NCBI RefSeq assembly: GCF_003545695.1
Contig: NZ_QUZZ01000003.1
Span: forward strand, 434,001 to 498,000
Length of the DNA: 64,000 bases
Source: Taibaiella helva
GTDB taxonomy: Bacteria > Bacteroidota > Bacteroidia > Chitinophagales > Chitinophagaceae
Direction of reading: 5' to 3'
A program made the translations under genes and the position numbers. The notes below the pieces were generated by a model. It saw only the letters and a program-made list of their open reading frames with translations. It was not told the origin of the DNA and made no database searches. Below are positions 8,101 to 16,033 of the stretch, piece by piece. Positions within the stretch are counted from its first letter, which is position 1. Each line of letters opens with the position of its first letter.

Positions 8101-9432
8101 TTACTCCCGGGTAAACAAAAAGGTCCCACCGCCCTGCTTGAGGGTCATTTCTTTCTGATCGGGTTTGAATTCCAGCACAATGCCGGCAGCGTCAAACCGG
8201 AATTGATCTGTTGCAGTAGCTTCCAGCGGGAAAGCGCTTTGCCCGGTAGCCTGCGCAACCAGGGTAGCGCCTTCTTTGCTGATCGTGATCTTGAGCGGAA
8301 GCTGCTTGCTGGAATAGGTGCCGGTATAGCGGTCCAGCTGTTCGGTGCTAACCGTTATGGTATTGAAGGCCGGAATGACGTAAGGTTTATTGTAAAGAAT
8401 GCTGAGCGCGCCTATTGCAATGTCGTTGGTGCTGAAGCTACTGCTGCCATTGCCGCAATAGGCAAAAGCCAGCTTGTCTGCCGGGATATAGCCGAGCAGG
8501 GAGCTGAAGCCGTCGATACCTCCGTTGTGGCCATATGCTCTCTTATCATCGAAGGGAAAGACGAACATACCCAGGCCGTAATCATCCTGCATCGTTTTCA
8601 TCAGCTCCAGGCTGGCGATGGAAATCAGCTTGCCTGCAAACAAAGCCTCGATAAACAGGCCGAGATCGCCGGGCGTGGATACGATGCCACCGGCGCCGCC
8701 CGGGATGCTCATGTCCGTTTCCGGCATCAGCTGCCAGCCATTCCTGTATTCATATGAACGGCTTTCGTCTTTAGCAGCCTCAGCCTTGCCGCCCATATAA
8801 GTGTTTTTCAGGCCGGCTTTGCTGCATACCCTCTCCTGTAACGCCTTGGCATAAGGTTTCTTCGTTACTTTTTCTACGATATAACCCAGGAGCACATAAT
8901 TGGCATTGCTGTATGCTCCTTTGGTGCCAGGTTCGAAGTCGCTGCCGCCCTTGACGATGATGTCCAGCATTTCCGCTTCAGACTTTGTCTGCTGCATATA
9001 GCCCTGGTACGCTTCATCGTCGGTAAAATTGTGAATGCCGCTGTGGTGCTGCAGCATCTGGCGTATCGTGATCTTTGCAGCATTGGGTACCCGGGAGAAG
9101 TAGCGCGCGAGTGGCGCAGCAAGGTCGATTTTTTTCTCTTCGGCCAGCTGCAATACCATGGTTGCCGTAAACATTTTGGTAATGGAGCCGATGCGGTATT
9201 TGGTGCTGGCTCCGGCTTTCTTCTGCAGATCTGCGAAGCTATAGCCCATGCTGCGCCGGTAAATTTCTTTTCCGTTCTGGCGGATGCAGATGCTGCCCAT
9301 AGCTTTATCCTTGCTTTCCAGCGCACTGAAAAGACTGTCCATTTTAGCCTGGTTGAAGGATTGCGCATAAGATAGGGAATGCAGCAACAGCGTGGCTGCG
9401 ATGGCGATTATTGGTCTGTGGGTCTTCTTCAT
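8101..9432 (-). CDS. Serine hydrolase of the beta-lactamase/DD-peptidase (class C-like) family
   Basis: A 443-residue exported serine hydrolase. Seen: signal peptide (about 1-23, ending SYAQ), catalytic SxxK as S83-I-T-K86, YxN as Y174-S-N176 and the third motif as H302-N-G. These are the marks of the Pfam beta-lactamase family that includes AmpC-like enzymes, DD-carboxypeptidases and esterases. After the catalytic domain (to about residue 335) there is a beta-rich C-terminal domain of about 100 residues (LDRYTGTYSSKQLPLKITIS) common in Bacteroidota members. The H-N-G in place of K-T-G argues for a peptidase or esterase rather than a true lactamase. The substrate is unknown. Confidence 0.9.
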   Translation of the reverse strand: MKKTHRPIIAIAATLLLHSLSYAQSFNQAKMDSLFSALESKDKAMGSICIRQNGKEIYRRSMGYSFADLQKKAGASTKYRIGSITKMFTATMVLQLAEEKKIDLAAPLARYFSRVPNAAKITIRQMLQHHSGIHNFTDDEAYQGYMQQTKSEAEMLDIIVKGGSDFEPGTKGAYSNANYVLLGYIVEKVTKKPYAKALQERVCSKAGLKNTYMGGKAEAAKDESRSYEYRNGWQLMPETDMSIPGGAGGIVSTPGDLGLFIEALFAGKLISIASLELMKTMQDDYGLGMFVFPFDDKRAYGHNGGIDGFSSLLGYIPADKLAFAYCGNGSSSFSTNDIAIGALSILYNKPYVIPAFNTITVSTEQLDRYTGTYSSKQLPLKITISKEGATLVAQATGQSAFPLEATATDQFRFDAAGIVLEFKPDQKEMTLKQGGGTFLFTRE

Positions 9433-9578
9433 GCCATAAAGATAGAGAACGGCACGAAGACCCGCTGCCCTGCTGTGATGATCACCGGCATTTTTTACAC
9501 CAGCTGCCGGGAATAAGGTATCAATGCTGTAAAATTCTGCTTTTGCGGCCCGTTAACATGCAGTATGAAGATAATCCG

Positions 9579-9586
9579 TAGCTTTG
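9579..9586 (+). promoter_or_regulatory. -7 element of the copper-type cluster; near-leaderless start
   Basis: TAGCTTTG matches TAnnTTTG and ends nine bases before the ATG at 9596. Transcription would start only a few bases before, or at, the start codon, so the message is probably leaderless or nearly so. This also rules out the in-frame TTG at 9584, which lies inside the -7 box. Confidence 0.5.
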
Positions 9587-9595
9587 CTGCATCCG

Positions 9596-10024
9596 ATGAA
9601 GAAGCTGATTGCCATACCGCTGCTGATCCTGTATCTCGTTGCCGTGTCCGGCGCGATGGTGCAGTTCCATTTCTGCGGACAGGAATTGGCTTCGTTCTCG
9701 GTTAATGAAGCGAAAGAAGCTTCCTGCTGTTGTGGTCCCAAAGCATCGGCCCGGCCCGGTAAAGCTGTGGTGGCGGACGATGATGATTGCTGCAAGGACA
9801 AGACGGTTACCTTAAAGATTGCCCAGGACCAGAATACGACCCAGGGTGTCTTCCTGCAACTATCTGCTTTGCAGGTGGCTCTGCTGCCCGGATGGCCGGC
9901 GCAGGTTTTTGAAGATCGGCCGCTGGTAAGGCCTGTAATCGCCTACCGCGCCAAAGCCCCGCCCGGCCGATGGCAGGATATTCCCCTGTATAAGCTGCAT
10001 TCCCGTTTCACTTATTACGGCTGA
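9596..10024 (+). CDS. HYC_CC_PP family protein
   Basis: A 142-residue protein of the Bacteroidota family named for its HYC, CC and PP motifs. Seen: N-terminal hydrophobic signal/anchor (MKKLIAIPLLILYLVAVSGA), then FHFCGQ (the HYC position), CCC in a Cys-rich patch, DDDDCCKDK, and a C-terminal APPGRWQDIPLYKLHSRF. The Cys and acidic residues suggest metal binding in the periplasm. It is the first of three genes with an HMA-domain protein and a copper-type TonB receptor, which supports a role in copper or related metal handling. No experimental function is known to me. Confidence 0.8.
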   Translation: MKKLIAIPLLILYLVAVSGAMVQFHFCGQELASFSVNEAKEASCCCGPKASARPGKAVVADDDDCCKDKTVTLKIAQDQNTTQGVFLQLSALQVALLPGWPAQVFEDRPLVRPVIAYRAKAPPGRWQDIPLYKLHSRFTYYG

Positions 10025-10103
10025 GTTGCTGTGCCTGTCCTGAGACAAGGCATTCCCCTTCTTTTTTACAGCAACTATTATTCAACCCGTAATTTCAAAA
10101 AAA

Positions 10104-10457
10104 ATGAAACGTATCCTCGGCATTTTTGCCCTTCTTATCGCCTCCTTCAGCTTTGCTGCTGCCCAGGAGAAAAAAGATATAACCACCGAAAAGATCAAAG
10201 TAAGCGGCACCTGCGGCCAATGCAAAAAGCGCATTGAAAACGCAGCCTATATTCCCGGCGTTAAGCGCGCCGAATGGGATAAAAATACCAAAGAGCTTAC
10301 CATCACTTACCGCGCTTCCAAAACCTCTCTGCACCAGATCGAGGAGAGCATCGCCAAGGCCGGCCATGATGCCGGGGAAGTGAAAGCCTCCGAAAAGGAT
10401 TACAACAATCTTCCTGAATGCTGCGCCTATAAAGAAGAAACTGCTGCCGATCATTAA
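10104..10457 (+). CDS. Exported heavy-metal-associated (HMA) domain protein
   Basis: A 117-residue protein with signal peptide (MKRILGIFALLIASFSFAAA) and one HMA ferredoxin-like domain at about residues 28-95. The metal site is GTC37-GQ-C40, a variant of the MxCxxC loop in which Gly-Thr replaces Met-x, as in other periplasmic Bacteroidota members. A second Cys pair (C106-C107) sits near the C-terminus. It is probably a periplasmic copper (or similar soft metal) chaperone. Its stop overlaps the ATG of the following receptor by one base (TAATG), so the two are translationally coupled. Confidence 0.9.
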   Translation: MKRILGIFALLIASFSFAAAQEKKDITTEKIKVSGTCGQCKKRIENAAYIPGVKRAEWDKNTKELTITYRASKTSLHQIEESIAKAGHDAGEVKASEKDYNNLPECCAYKEETAADH

Positions 10458-12742
10458 TGAAGGCAGGTATAACGATAAGGGCCTGGCACAGGACTTTGCG
10501 CCAGGCATTATGCAGCGTTCTTTCCGGACTATGGCTTATGCCTTCGGATGCATCGGCGCAGGATGCTTCCTTCAGGCAATTGTCCGGAACAGTATACGAC
10601 GAACAGGGTAAGGAAGCCTTACCCGGCGCGGCGATCCGTGCTTTATATACTACTCATGCTACCGTATCTGATGCAGGAGGGCATTTCGAGCTGGAGCTGC
10701 CCGATACTGTAAGCCGGATCGTGGTCAGCTATGTCGGTTTTGAAAATGATACCTTACCTGCTGCCGGGCTGGCTGCGGGAGGCGCTTTGCGGCTGGTGCC
10801 GGCAAAAACCCTGGGCGAAGTGAAGATCGAAAGCCGGAAAAAAAGTACGGAGATCAGCCTGCTGAGCACGGCGAAAGTGGAGAAGATCGGCTCGCGCGAG
10901 CTGATGAAAGCGGCCTGCTGTAACCTGAGCGAAAGCTTTGAGACAACGCCTTCGGTCGATGTCGGTTTTACCGATGCAGTGAGCGGCTATAAGCAGATCC
11001 AGATGCTGGGCCTGGCGGGCAGCTACACTTCCTTTACCCGTGAGAATATACCGGATATCCGGGGATTGGCGGCAATCACCGGCCTTACCTTTACTCCCGG
11101 CGCCTGGGTGGAAAGCATGCAGCTGAGCAAAGGCGCCGGCAGCGTCGTGAATGGTTACGAGGGAACCACGGGACAGATCAACGTGGAGTGGCGCAAGCCT
11201 TTTGCCGATAAAGAGCCGACTTTATACCTGAATGGTTACCAGAACTCTCAGGGCCGCACCGAAGGTAACCTGGTGCTGAGCAAGCGCCTGGGCGAAAGTC
11301 TGAGCACCAACCTGCTGCTGCATGGCCGCAGCGACTGGGCCAAGGTAGATCAGAACGGCGACGGTTTTCTGGATCAGCCCCTGGGCCAGACCTTCGTGGG
11401 CTCCAACCGCTGGTTCTTCTTCGATAAATCGGGCTTCGAGATCCAGGGCGGCGTCAAAGGCGTCTACCTCGATAACACCGGAGGGCAGGAGCGCTATGAA
11501 AAAGGGATGGAACAGGTAGAAGGTAATCCCTGGGGCTACCGGCAAAAGATCCAACGGGTCGAAGGCTGGGCGAAGATCGGGAAGGTATTTTCCGAAAAAG
11601 TATGGAAAAGTATGGGGCTGCAGCTGTCCGGTGTCTACCACGATCAGCAGAGCACCTATGGCGGCAGGAGCTATAAGGGCCGCCAGGAGAGCTTTTATGC
11701 CAACTACATCTACCAGACGATCATTAGCAATACGAACCATATTATCAAAGGCGGCGCCAGCTTTGTGGCCGACAACTATAAAGAAAACTTTGCCGGAACG
11801 CCCTACAGCCGCCGGGAATATGTGCCGGGCGCTTTTGTGGAATACAGCTACAGCTACCTCACCCGGTTCAACCTGGTGGCCGGGCTGCGCGCCGATTATC
11901 ACAATCTTTTCGGCGCTTTCGTGACACCCCGGCTGCATGTGCGCTATGCACCGGCCGACAATAGCGTGTTCCGTGCATCGGTAGGCCGCGCGCAGCGTAC
12001 AGCCAATATCTTTGCCGAGAACCTGGGCTATATGGCCAGCAGCAGAAACTATGTTCTATCGGGCAATGCTACGGACAAGCCTTATGGACTGAACCCTGAA
12101 GTCGCCTGGAACATGGGCGTCAACTTTACGCAGAAGTTCATGCTCAACTACCGCGACGGCTCTTTCAGCACGGACTATTACTACACCGACTTTACCAACC
12201 AGGTTGTGGTGGATATTGAAAAGCCGGGTGAGGTGCGCTTCTACAACCTGGACGGGCGCTCTTTTGCCCACAGCTTTCAGGCGCAGCTCGATTACGAACC
12301 GCTCCGTAAGCTGGATGTACGGTTGGCCTACCGCTATTACAATGTACGCAGCACATACAGCGGCGAACAGAAGCTGAAGCCCCTGGTTGCCGCGCACAGG
12401 GCTTTTCTCAACCTGGGCTATGAAACGAAGAACAGCTGGAAGTTTGACTACACGATACAGTGGATCGGTCCGAAACGCCTGCCACAGCGGTATAGCGACG
12501 ATCATGGCGTAGTGGCCGGCGGCGATTCTCCTTCCTTTGTGCAAATGAATGCGCAGGTCAGCAAAAGCTGGAAGGAGGGAAATATAGAAGTGTACCTGGG
12601 CGGGGAGAACCTGACCGGTTACATGCAGCACGACCTGATCACCGGTGCTGATAATCCTTTCGGGCATAACTTCGACGGCTCCGTTATCTGGGGGCCGGGC
12701 ATGGGCCGGAGCATCTATGCGGGATTACGCTACAAGCTTTAG
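10457..12742 (+). CDS. TonB-dependent receptor of the copper/heavy-metal cluster type
   Basis: A 761-residue TonB-dependent outer-membrane receptor. Seen: signal peptide ending at about residue 35 (DASAQ), a carboxypeptidase-regulatory-like domain (about 40-115, LSGTVYDEQGKEALPGAAI), a plug (about 135-255) carrying the distinctive AACCNLSESFETTPSVDVGF with C154-C155 and SGYKQIQMLGLAGSY, and a C-terminal barrel ending in YAGLRYKL. The Cys-Cys plug type travels with HMA proteins in Bacteroidota, so import of copper or a copper complex is inferred. It is the third gene of the 9596-12742 unit. Confidence 0.9.
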   Translation: MKAGITIRAWHRTLRQALCSVLSGLWLMPSDASAQDASFRQLSGTVYDEQGKEALPGAAIRALYTTHATVSDAGGHFELELPDTVSRIVVSYVGFENDTLPAAGLAAGGALRLVPAKTLGEVKIESRKKSTEISLLSTAKVEKIGSRELMKAACCNLSESFETTPSVDVGFTDAVSGYKQIQMLGLAGSYTSFTRENIPDIRGLAAITGLTFTPGAWVESMQLSKGAGSVVNGYEGTTGQINVEWRKPFADKEPTLYLNGYQNSQGRTEGNLVLSKRLGESLSTNLLLHGRSDWAKVDQNGDGFLDQPLGQTFVGSNRWFFFDKSGFEIQGGVKGVYLDNTGGQERYEKGMEQVEGNPWGYRQKIQRVEGWAKIGKVFSEKVWKSMGLQLSGVYHDQQSTYGGRSYKGRQESFYANYIYQTIISNTNHIIKGGASFVADNYKENFAGTPYSRREYVPGAFVEYSYSYLTRFNLVAGLRADYHNLFGAFVTPRLHVRYAPADNSVFRASVGRAQRTANIFAENLGYMASSRNYVLSGNATDKPYGLNPEVAWNMGVNFTQKFMLNYRDGSFSTDYYYTDFTNQVVVDIEKPGEVRFYNLDGRSFAHSFQAQLDYEPLRKLDVRLAYRYYNVRSTYSGEQKLKPLVAAHRAFLNLGYETKNSWKFDYTIQWIGPKRLPQRYSDDHGVVAGGDSPSFVQMNAQVSKSWKEGNIEVYLGGENLTGYMQHDLITGADNPFGHNFDGSVIWGPGMGRSIYAGLRYKL

Positions 12743-12773
12743 GCCAGCGATAGTATGATGCTCATCAATAAAG

Positions 12774-12803
12774 AAGAGCCGGGCAACGCCTGGCTCTTTC
12801 CTG
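12774..12803 (+). terminator. Intrinsic terminator of the copper-type cluster
   Basis: AAGAGCCGGGC (12774-12784) pairs with GCCTGGCTCTT (12788-12798) with a three-base loop and one G-U pair, followed by a short T-rich run. Confidence 0.65.
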
Positions 12804-12841
12804 TTTAACTAAATGAAGCGATCGTTCCGGTTGTCTTCATG

Positions 12842-12975
12842 CTAATGGATGCTGACTTTCCGTGCTTCGGTTGACTGATCGGTATAAGTGATGCGCACAT
12901 AGATACCCGGTACGAGCAGGCTGCTGAAAGCCTACGGCATCCATGCTCAGCGCTGCGATTGTTTTAAGCGGAAGC
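12842..12975 (-). pseudogene. Relic of a T9SS C-terminal sorting tail
   Basis: On the minus strand, bases 12928 to 12842 read FSSLLVPGIYVRITYTDQ and then STEARKVSIH before a TAG, which is the typical end of a type A T9SS sorting domain (LxPGIYxVRIxxxDGxxxxRKV). Upstream the frame is closed by a stop (12932-12934), but the next frame continues with TIAALSMDAVG, which fits the preceding strand of the same domain. So this is a frameshifted, truncated end of a lost secreted-protein gene. I could not recover the body of the gene in 12976-13170. Confidence 0.55.
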
Positions 12976-13173
12976 AGGGCGCATTGGAGGCCATGTCGGA
13001 TCAAGCGAAAAAGTTGGGAGATGCAATTTAAGTATGCCCTGATGAAATCCGGAACACTACCCAGAGGATGGAACGCTTCTGCACTTATGGGTGAGCTTGT
13101 GCTCTCCTGCACGGCCAGGTCGGTCGGGACGTGCAACGGCCTGAACGGCGGCTGGATACATGCAACCCTGGTT

Positions 13174-13240
13174 TTGCTCCTACGGAGCAAGTTTATGTTT
13201 GTTCATGCTGGTACTACAAACATTCGGCTCCTACGGAGCC
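13174..13240. repeat. Pair of GCTCCTACGGAGC palindromic repeats
   Basis: Two copies of the palindrome GCTCCTACGGAGC lie at 13176-13188 and 13227-13239, each with one extra base pair or more (TTGCTCC...GGAGCAA and GGCTCC...GGAGCC). The spacer includes the phrase GTACTACAAACATTC. Short GC palindromes of this kind recur between genes in Bacteroidota genomes; whether they are mobile, RNA-structural or protein-binding is not known to me. No other copy was noticed in this window. Confidence 0.6.
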
Positions 13241-13265
13241 CTATAGCGTGGATAGCTATAGAATC

Positions 13266-13307
13266 ATCTGCAAGCCTTTCCTATAGGATCGGGAAGGGCT
13301 TGCAGAT
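13266..13307. other. 14-bp hairpin in the relic zone
   Basis: ATCTGCAAGCCTTT (13266-13279) pairs with AAGGGCTTGCAGAT (13294-13307) with one G-U pair and a 14-base loop. No T-tract follows on either strand, so a terminator is unlikely. It may be the end of an old insertion, a structured transcript, or part of the neighbouring repeat unit. Apart from this, the repeat pair and the relic tail, the gene-free stretch 12804-13338 shows nothing I can assign. Confidence 0.4.
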
Positions 13308-13338
13308 CCAATGTCCGTTTTGAGAAACCAGGGAACAC

Positions 13339-13371
13339 AAAAAAGCCAGGTTGAAATAACAACCTGGCTTT
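13339..13371 (-). terminator. Intrinsic terminator after nusG
   Basis: On the minus strand AAGCCAGGTTG pairs with CAACCTGGCTT around a short AT loop, followed by a run of T. It lies 18 bases after the nusG stop, so transcription of secE-nusG ends here rather than running into ribosomal-protein genes. Confidence 0.85.
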
Positions 13372-13388
13372 CTATTTGTAAGAATAAA

Positions 13389-13964
13389 TTAAGCGATCTT
13401 TTCTACCTGCGAGTAATTCAGCTCTACCGGAGTAGCGCGTCCGAAGATCTTTACCACAATCTTCAGCTTCTTTTTCTCTTCATTCACCTCTTCAATAGTG
13501 CCGTTGAAATCGTTGAACGGACCGTCGATGATTTTGATGGTCTCGCCTACGATGTAAGGCTCTGCATAGCCGATACCCTGCTCAGATACTTCATCCAGCT
13601 TGCCGAACATCTTGTTCACTTCGCTTTTGCGCAGTGCGATGGGATGCTCCTTGCCCAGGAAGTGGATCACGCTGGTAACGCCGGTGATGCCCTGGATCAT
13701 GGTATCGTTCAGTTTCCCTTCTACTGCTTCCAGCATAATGTAGCCGGGAAACAGGGTCTTTTCACGCAGCACCTTTTTGCCGTTCTGCACTTTGAATACC
13801 TTTTCCACAGGGCAAAGGATTTGCAGGATGACGTTACCCCATCCGTTAATCTTCACCTCTTTGTCCAGGTGCTCTTTTACCTTTCTTTCTTTTCCGCTCA
13901 CAATGCGGAGCACGTACCATTTGGTTTCCTGCTCGACAGTCTGAGGCGTATTTAGGTCACTCAT
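13389..13964 (-). CDS. nusG: Transcription termination/antitermination protein NusG
   Basis: A 191-residue NusG. Seen: the NGN domain at about residues 14-125 (KWYVLRIVSGKERKVKEHL, LFPGYIMLEAV) and a C-terminal KOW domain at about 137-190 (GETIKIIDGPFNDFNGTIEEV). It binds RNA polymerase and links it to Rho or to the ribosome. It follows secE by 47 bases in the usual order tRNA-Trp, secE, nusG. The usual next genes (rplK, rplA, rplJ, rplL, rpoB, rpoC) are absent: a terminator and a relic zone follow instead. Confidence 0.97.
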   Translation of the reverse strand: MSDLNTPQTVEQETKWYVLRIVSGKERKVKEHLDKEVKINGWGNVILQILCPVEKVFKVQNGKKVLREKTLFPGYIMLEAVEGKLNDTMIQGITGVTSVIHFLGKEHPIALRKSEVNKMFGKLDEVSEQGIGYAEPYIVGETIKIIDGPFNDFNGTIEEVNEEKKKLKIVVKIFGRATPVELNYSQVEKIA

Positions 13965-14011
13965 TTTTGTAATTTAATTGCTTAGGTCCGGTTGGAATAG
14001 CTACCGGCGGC

Positions 14012-14212
14012 TTATTTGCCCGCCATGTTGTAGATCAGGTCTTTCAATACGAATTTGGAGGCAGCGTCCATACCCAGCACCAGCAGGGTGATGATCGCCA
14101 GGGAAACCAGAACAATAAGGGTGGTTTGCTGCAATTCACTCCAGGAAGGCCAGCTTACCTTATGGACCAGCTCGTCGTAAGATTCCTGTATATAGGTTCC
14201 GAATTTGCTCAT
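14012..14212 (-). CDS. secE: Preprotein translocase subunit SecE
   Basis: A 66-residue SecE. The ATG at 14212 gives the expected MSKFGTYIQESYDELVHKVS start; the frame runs on upstream without coding character. The protein has the amphipathic conserved segment (VSWPSWSELQQT, about residues 19-30) followed by one membrane helix (about 32-54), the minimal bacterial SecE form. It works in the inner-membrane SecYEG channel. A TAAATTTG match to the -7 consensus lies on the minus strand at 14249-14242, about 30 bases before the start. Confidence 0.95.
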   Translation of the reverse strand: MSKFGTYIQESYDELVHKVSWPSWSELQQTTLIVLVSLAIITLLVLGMDAASKFVLKDLIYNMAGK

Positions 14213-14283
14213 AAAATGTTGTAAATTAAAAATGCAAAAATCAAATTTAACAATTAAAATCAATTTTTGCATCAAAAAATTTG

Positions 14284-14354
14284 CACGGGTACTAGGATTC
14301 GAACCCAGATCAAAGGTTTTGGAGACCCGTATGCTACCGTTGCACCATACCCGT
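14284..14354 (-). tRNA. tRNA-Trp (anticodon CCA)
   Basis: On the minus strand a 71-nt tRNA folds with acceptor arms ACGGGTA and TACCCGT (perfect 7 bp), discriminator G, D stem GTGC/GCAT, anticodon loop CTCCAAA (anticodon CCA, Trp), and T stem CTGGG/CCTAG around TTCGAAT. The 3' CCA is not encoded. It precedes secE-nusG, as is usual in Bacteroidota, but the usual upstream tuf gene is missing. Confidence 0.95.
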
Positions 14355-14648
14355 GTATTGGAAAGAACTCAAAACAAAAAGTCAAAAGAGTGCCTTTTGA
14401 CTTTTGCAATTGGTCCGCAAAGATAAAGAACTTTTTCAAAACGGGAAAAAAATTTTTGATCTGTGATTGCAGGGCAATGGGAATACTTAACCGCCGGTAT
14501 CATGACAAAGCTCAATAGATTCCTGGTCCCGAGCAGCTATTTTGCAATAACTTTTGTGAAGTGAAGGTGGTTTCCTAATTTAGCAGCCCGATAGAAAATG
14601 CTCTTTTTCTGGAGAGATACAAAATTAGCTAATCATATTTTTCATTCC

Positions 14649-15869
14649 ATGATTGAAATAAAAGTGCCCCCCGTTGGCGAATCCATCAGCGAAGTAACCC
14701 TTGTAAAATGGATCAAAAATGACGGCGATTGGGTAGAGCGCGATGAGATCATCTGCGAGCTGGAATCAGAGAAAGCTACGTTCGAGCTGAACGCTGAGCA
14801 GGCAGGCATACTGCAAACCGTTGCCAAAGAAGGAGATACCCTCAATATCGGCGACATTGCCTGCAAGATCGATGAAACTGCCGAAAGGCCCGCAGCAGCT
14901 GCCGCTCCCAAAGCGGAAGAAAAGAAAGCAGAAGCCCCCAGGCAGGAAGCGCCTGCCGCCGCAGCCCAGCCTGCTGCCGATCCTTCTGTAAAGGCTTCTC
15001 CTGTAGCGAATGCGATCATGGCCGACAAACAAGTGAAGCCCGATACCGTGAAAGGAACAGGCGCTAATGGCCGTATCATGAAGCATGACGTGCTGGCCGC
15101 GCTGGAAAATCCCGGCCGAACTCCGGGCAAGCCGCTGTTCAGCCGCGAGAACCGTCCCGAGAAGATGAGCAATCTGCGTAAGACAGTTTCCCGCCGCCTG
15201 GTGGAAGCGAAGAACACAACGGCAATGCTGACCACCTTCAACGAGATTGATATGACCCGCATCATGGAGATCAGGAAGGTATATAAAGATAAATTCAAAG
15301 AAACACACGGCGTCAACCTGGGCTTTATGTCCTTCTTTACCAAGGCCTGCTGCATCGCCCTGCAGGAATGGCCTGCCGTGAATGCCTATATCGACGGTGA
15401 ATCCATTATCTACCACGAATACTGCGATATCTCTATCGCCGTATCGGCCCCCAAAGGCCTTGTGGTGCCGGTGATCCGTAATGCCGAGAGCCTGGGCATG
15501 TTCGAGATTGAGCAAAAAGTGATGGAGCTGGCCGGCAAAGCCCGCGATAACAAGCTGACCATCGAAGAGATGACCGGCGGTACCTTTACCATCACCAACG
15601 GCGGCGTGTTCGGCTCCCTCATGAGCACGCCTATCATCAATATCCCACAGTCGGCTATCCTGGGCATGCACAAGATCCAGGACCGTCCTATGGCGATCAA
15701 TGGTAAAGTAGAGATCCGCCCTATGATGTATGTGGCCCTCAGCTACGACCACCGTATTATTGATGGCCGCGAATCCGTAGGGTTCCTGGTAAGGGTGAAG
15801 GAGCTGCTGGAAAGCCCCGAGCTGTTGCTCATCGGGAAAGATCCCGTAAAAGCTTTGCTGGAACTGTAA
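14649..15869 (+). CDS. odhB: Dihydrolipoyllysine-residue succinyltransferase (2-oxoglutarate dehydrogenase E2)
   Basis: A 406-residue E2 component of the 2-oxoglutarate dehydrogenase complex, transferring succinyl from lipoamide to CoA in the TCA cycle. The ATG at 14649 gives [15 protein letters not shown], the classic start; upstream codons in the frame are not conserved. Seen: lipoyl domain (1-75, lipoyl Lys42 in ESEKATFE), an Ala/Pro/Glu linker, the peripheral subunit-binding domain (about 125-165, [11 protein letters not shown] and [11 protein letters not shown]), and the catalytic domain with H368-xxx-D372 in [10 protein letters not shown]. The E1 gene is not adjacent. The gene has its own terminator. 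Confidence 0.95.
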   Translation: MIEIKVPPVGESISEVTLVKWIKNDGDWVERDEIICELESEKATFELNAEQAGILQTVAKEGDTLNIGDIACKIDETAERPAAAAAPKAEEKKAEAPRQEAPAAAAQPAADPSVKASPVANAIMADKQVKPDTVKGTGANGRIMKHDVLAALENPGRTPGKPLFSRENRPEKMSNLRKTVSRRLVEAKNTTAMLTTFNEIDMTRIMEIRKVYKDKFKETHGVNLGFMSFFTKACCIALQEWPAVNAYIDGESIIYHEYCDISIAVSAPKGLVVPVIRNAESLGMFEIEQKVMELAGKARDNKLTIEEMTGGTFTITNGGVFGSLMSTPIINIPQSAILGMHKIQDRPMAINGKVEIRPMMYVALSYDHRIIDGRESVGFLVRVKELLESPELLLIGKDPVKALLEL

Positions 15870-15898
15870 CACTGCGTTGAACACGATTTATAAGCATG

Positions 15899-15930
15899 AA
15901 GCGTTGCCCCGGTAGGAGCAACGCTTTTTT
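15899..15930 (+). terminator. Intrinsic terminator after odhB
   Basis: AAGCGTTGC (15899-15907) pairs with GCAACGCTT (15918-15926) and is followed by a run of T. Confidence 0.85.
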
Positions 15931-16033
15931 GTTTGGTACAGAATTGGAGTTGTTTCCGGTTTTGTGGTGTGCAGCCCGTTGACAGGGTAGATGCTACAGG
16001 GCTGCTATGGGTAGAGAGGGGCTTGTTAATTAT

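Noticed and set aside
12837-13323. Overlapping opposite-strand frames of 117 and 126 residues in the relic zone
   Set aside because: Neither shows a domain or a start signal; part of the minus frame overlaps the better reading as a decayed T9SS tail.
14598-14648. Upstream extension of the odhB frame by 17 residues
   Set aside because: Added residues are not part of a lipoyl domain and the ATG at 14649 gives the standard E2 start.
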